NCBI GenBank assembly: GCA_022842255.1
Contig: JALHPW010000036.1
Location: forward strand, 1-15,387
From: Saprospiraceae bacterium
Lineage (GTDB): Bacteria; Bacteroidota; Bacteroidia; Chitinophagales; Saprospiraceae
Length of the DNA: 15,387 nucleotides
Reading direction: 5' to 3'
Shown here: one piece after another, positions 14,694 through 15,387 of the stretch
Layout of the letters: the number at the start of each line of letters is the position of its first letter
How positions within the stretch are numbered: position 1 is the first letter of the stretch
The notes under the pieces: model-generated
The model's input: the letters and a program-made list of their open reading frames with translations, nothing else
What the model was told of the DNA's origin: nothing
Database searches by the model: none
Position numbers and translations under genes: made by a program

Positions 14694-14701
14694 CAAAGGT
14701 A
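14694..14701 (-). promoter_or_regulatory. -7 box candidate for fumC
   Basis: On the minus strand this reads TACCTTTG, an exact match to TAnnTTTG, followed by CGG just as in the lpd box. The -33 region is weak. The predicted leader of about 70 bases contains the tandem repeats at 14625-14676. Confidence 0.5.
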
Positions 14702-14767
14702 AAAATGCTGGGGAGGCTTCTTTACGAAGTTGTTTGAGATATTTTAGGGTGCATCAAAACTTGGGGG

Positions 14768-15387
14768 CTAAAAACGCCCGCTGTTTAGTTCGGTCTCAAT
14801 TTGGTTGAGCAATTTTTGGAGCGATGCCTGTGCGTGCTGGTATCGTTCCATGGAATTTTGATTCATAGACTGGGTTTGCCAAAGTATTTGCTGAAAAGGA
14901 CGGGCTTTGCGGATCTTATCAATTTCACCGGGCGAAAAACGACCTCCCCCTAAGCGCACATTGTTCATAAGATATGGCAACAAAAGATTGTTAAACAGGT
15001 CATCCAAGTGCTTTTCAGAGACCATGATGGCCTCATAATGCACATCGTACAACGTCGCAATCCCCAAGCGCAAGGAATCATTGGTGATGGTCTCCAGGCC
15101 GCGCGACTTGAGTGTCTCGTAGGCAGCGGTATTGGCAAGCAGGTACGAATACCCATTCAAGCTACTGATTGCGGTAGACAAACTATCGGCCGGGACACTA
15201 TCCCGGCTGAGGAAGGAAAAGACGGTTTGAATATTATCCACACGGAACTGGTACCCTTGTATGGTTTCACTCAAATCCAGTCGGTCTTGCTCCAGCCCAG
15301 CACGGATTTCCAGCAGTGTTTTGTGCTCGATTTCACGTTTTTTTCTACCTTCGTCGAGGTTGTTGACCCACAAGGCAAGCAGGATGC
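14768..15387 (-). CDS. DUF6090-like membrane-anchored protein, 5' end outside the window
   Basis: At least 206 residues; the start lies beyond base 15387. The frame is open to the window edge and reads ILLALWVNNLDEGRKKREIE, the end of a transmembrane helix followed by a charged stretch. This resembles the N-terminal anchor of DUF6090 proteins of Bacteroidota (typically ILLALQVNNWNE). The rest is predicted mostly helical, with coiled-coil-like parts (LLEIRAGLEQDRLDLSETI near the membrane; ASLQKLLNQIETEL near the end). A TTG at 15373 is not a believable start because it would cut the transmembrane helix. The function of the family is not known to me; it is probably anchored in the inner membrane by one N-terminal helix. 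Assignment rests on the pattern of the anchor and general length, not on a search. Confidence 0.7.
   Translation of the reverse strand, partial: ILLALWVNNLDEGRKKREIEHKTLLEIRAGLEQDRLDLSETIQGYQFRVDNIQTVFSFLSRDSVPADSLSTAISSLNGYSYLLANTAAYETLKSRGLETITNDSLRLGIATLYDVHYEAIMVSEKHLDDLFNNLLLPYLMNNVRLGGGRFSPGEIDKIRKARPFQQILWQTQSMNQNSMERYQHAQASLQKLLNQIETELNSGRF

Overview
The window looks like chromosomal DNA from a Bacteroidota bacterium, probably of the Saprospiria (Haliscomenobacter/Lewinella-like); the class is an inference. The signs are a very large cell-surface protein made of SprB-type repeats with a gliding-motility-associated (type B, type IX secretion) C-terminal domain, promoters of the Bacteroidota TAnnTTTG type, no Shine-Dalgarno sequences before start codons, and a DUF6090-like protein, a family I associate with this phylum. 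Base composition is near 50% GC and coding is dense, with no insertion sequence, prophage, CRISPR array, rRNA or tRNA that I can see.

Layout. (1) 91-1966 (+): a DEAD-box RNA helicase (RhlE type, TTG start) and a small MazG-like NTP pyrophosphohydrolase. (2) 2059-5811 (-): a 1250-residue secreted repeat protein with ten 75-residue SprB-like repeats. (3) 5812-6346: a 535-base divergent gap, then a small heat-shock protein (+) with a clear intrinsic terminator. (4) 7032-8836 (+): purine nucleoside phosphorylase and a short phosphoglycerate-dehydrogenase-like enzyme, 23 bases apart and probably co-transcribed. (5) 8914-11243 (-): a KynB-like cyclase/hydrolase and dihydrolipoyl dehydrogenase. (6) 11453-13085 (+): a MarR-family regulator with a palindromic operator candidate inside its own promoter, then an esterase with an N-terminal glycogen-binding-like module. 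(7) 13204-14619 (-): class II fumarase. (8) 14768-15387 (-): 3' part of a DUF6090-like membrane-anchored protein that runs off the window.

The genes are mainly housekeeping (RNA remodelling, nucleotide sanitation and salvage, serine synthesis, the E3 subunit of the 2-oxoacid dehydrogenases, the TCA cycle) plus one adhesin-like surface protein; they do not form one pathway.

The most unusual content lies between the genes. Five gene boundaries carry a long inverted repeat (about 32-70 bases per arm) whose arms are built from short degenerate tandem units of about 7-10 bases. Each element has its own sequence, yet all share the same architecture. Two further leaders (before the helicase and before fumarase) carry the tandem half only. 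One palindrome runs exactly from the stop codon of one gene to the stop codon of the next, one is a perfect 43-base inverted repeat, and one sits between a -7 box and the lpd start codon. I see no dispersed consensus of the REP or MITE kind, so this looks like a process that makes or maintains palindromes from local microsatellites.
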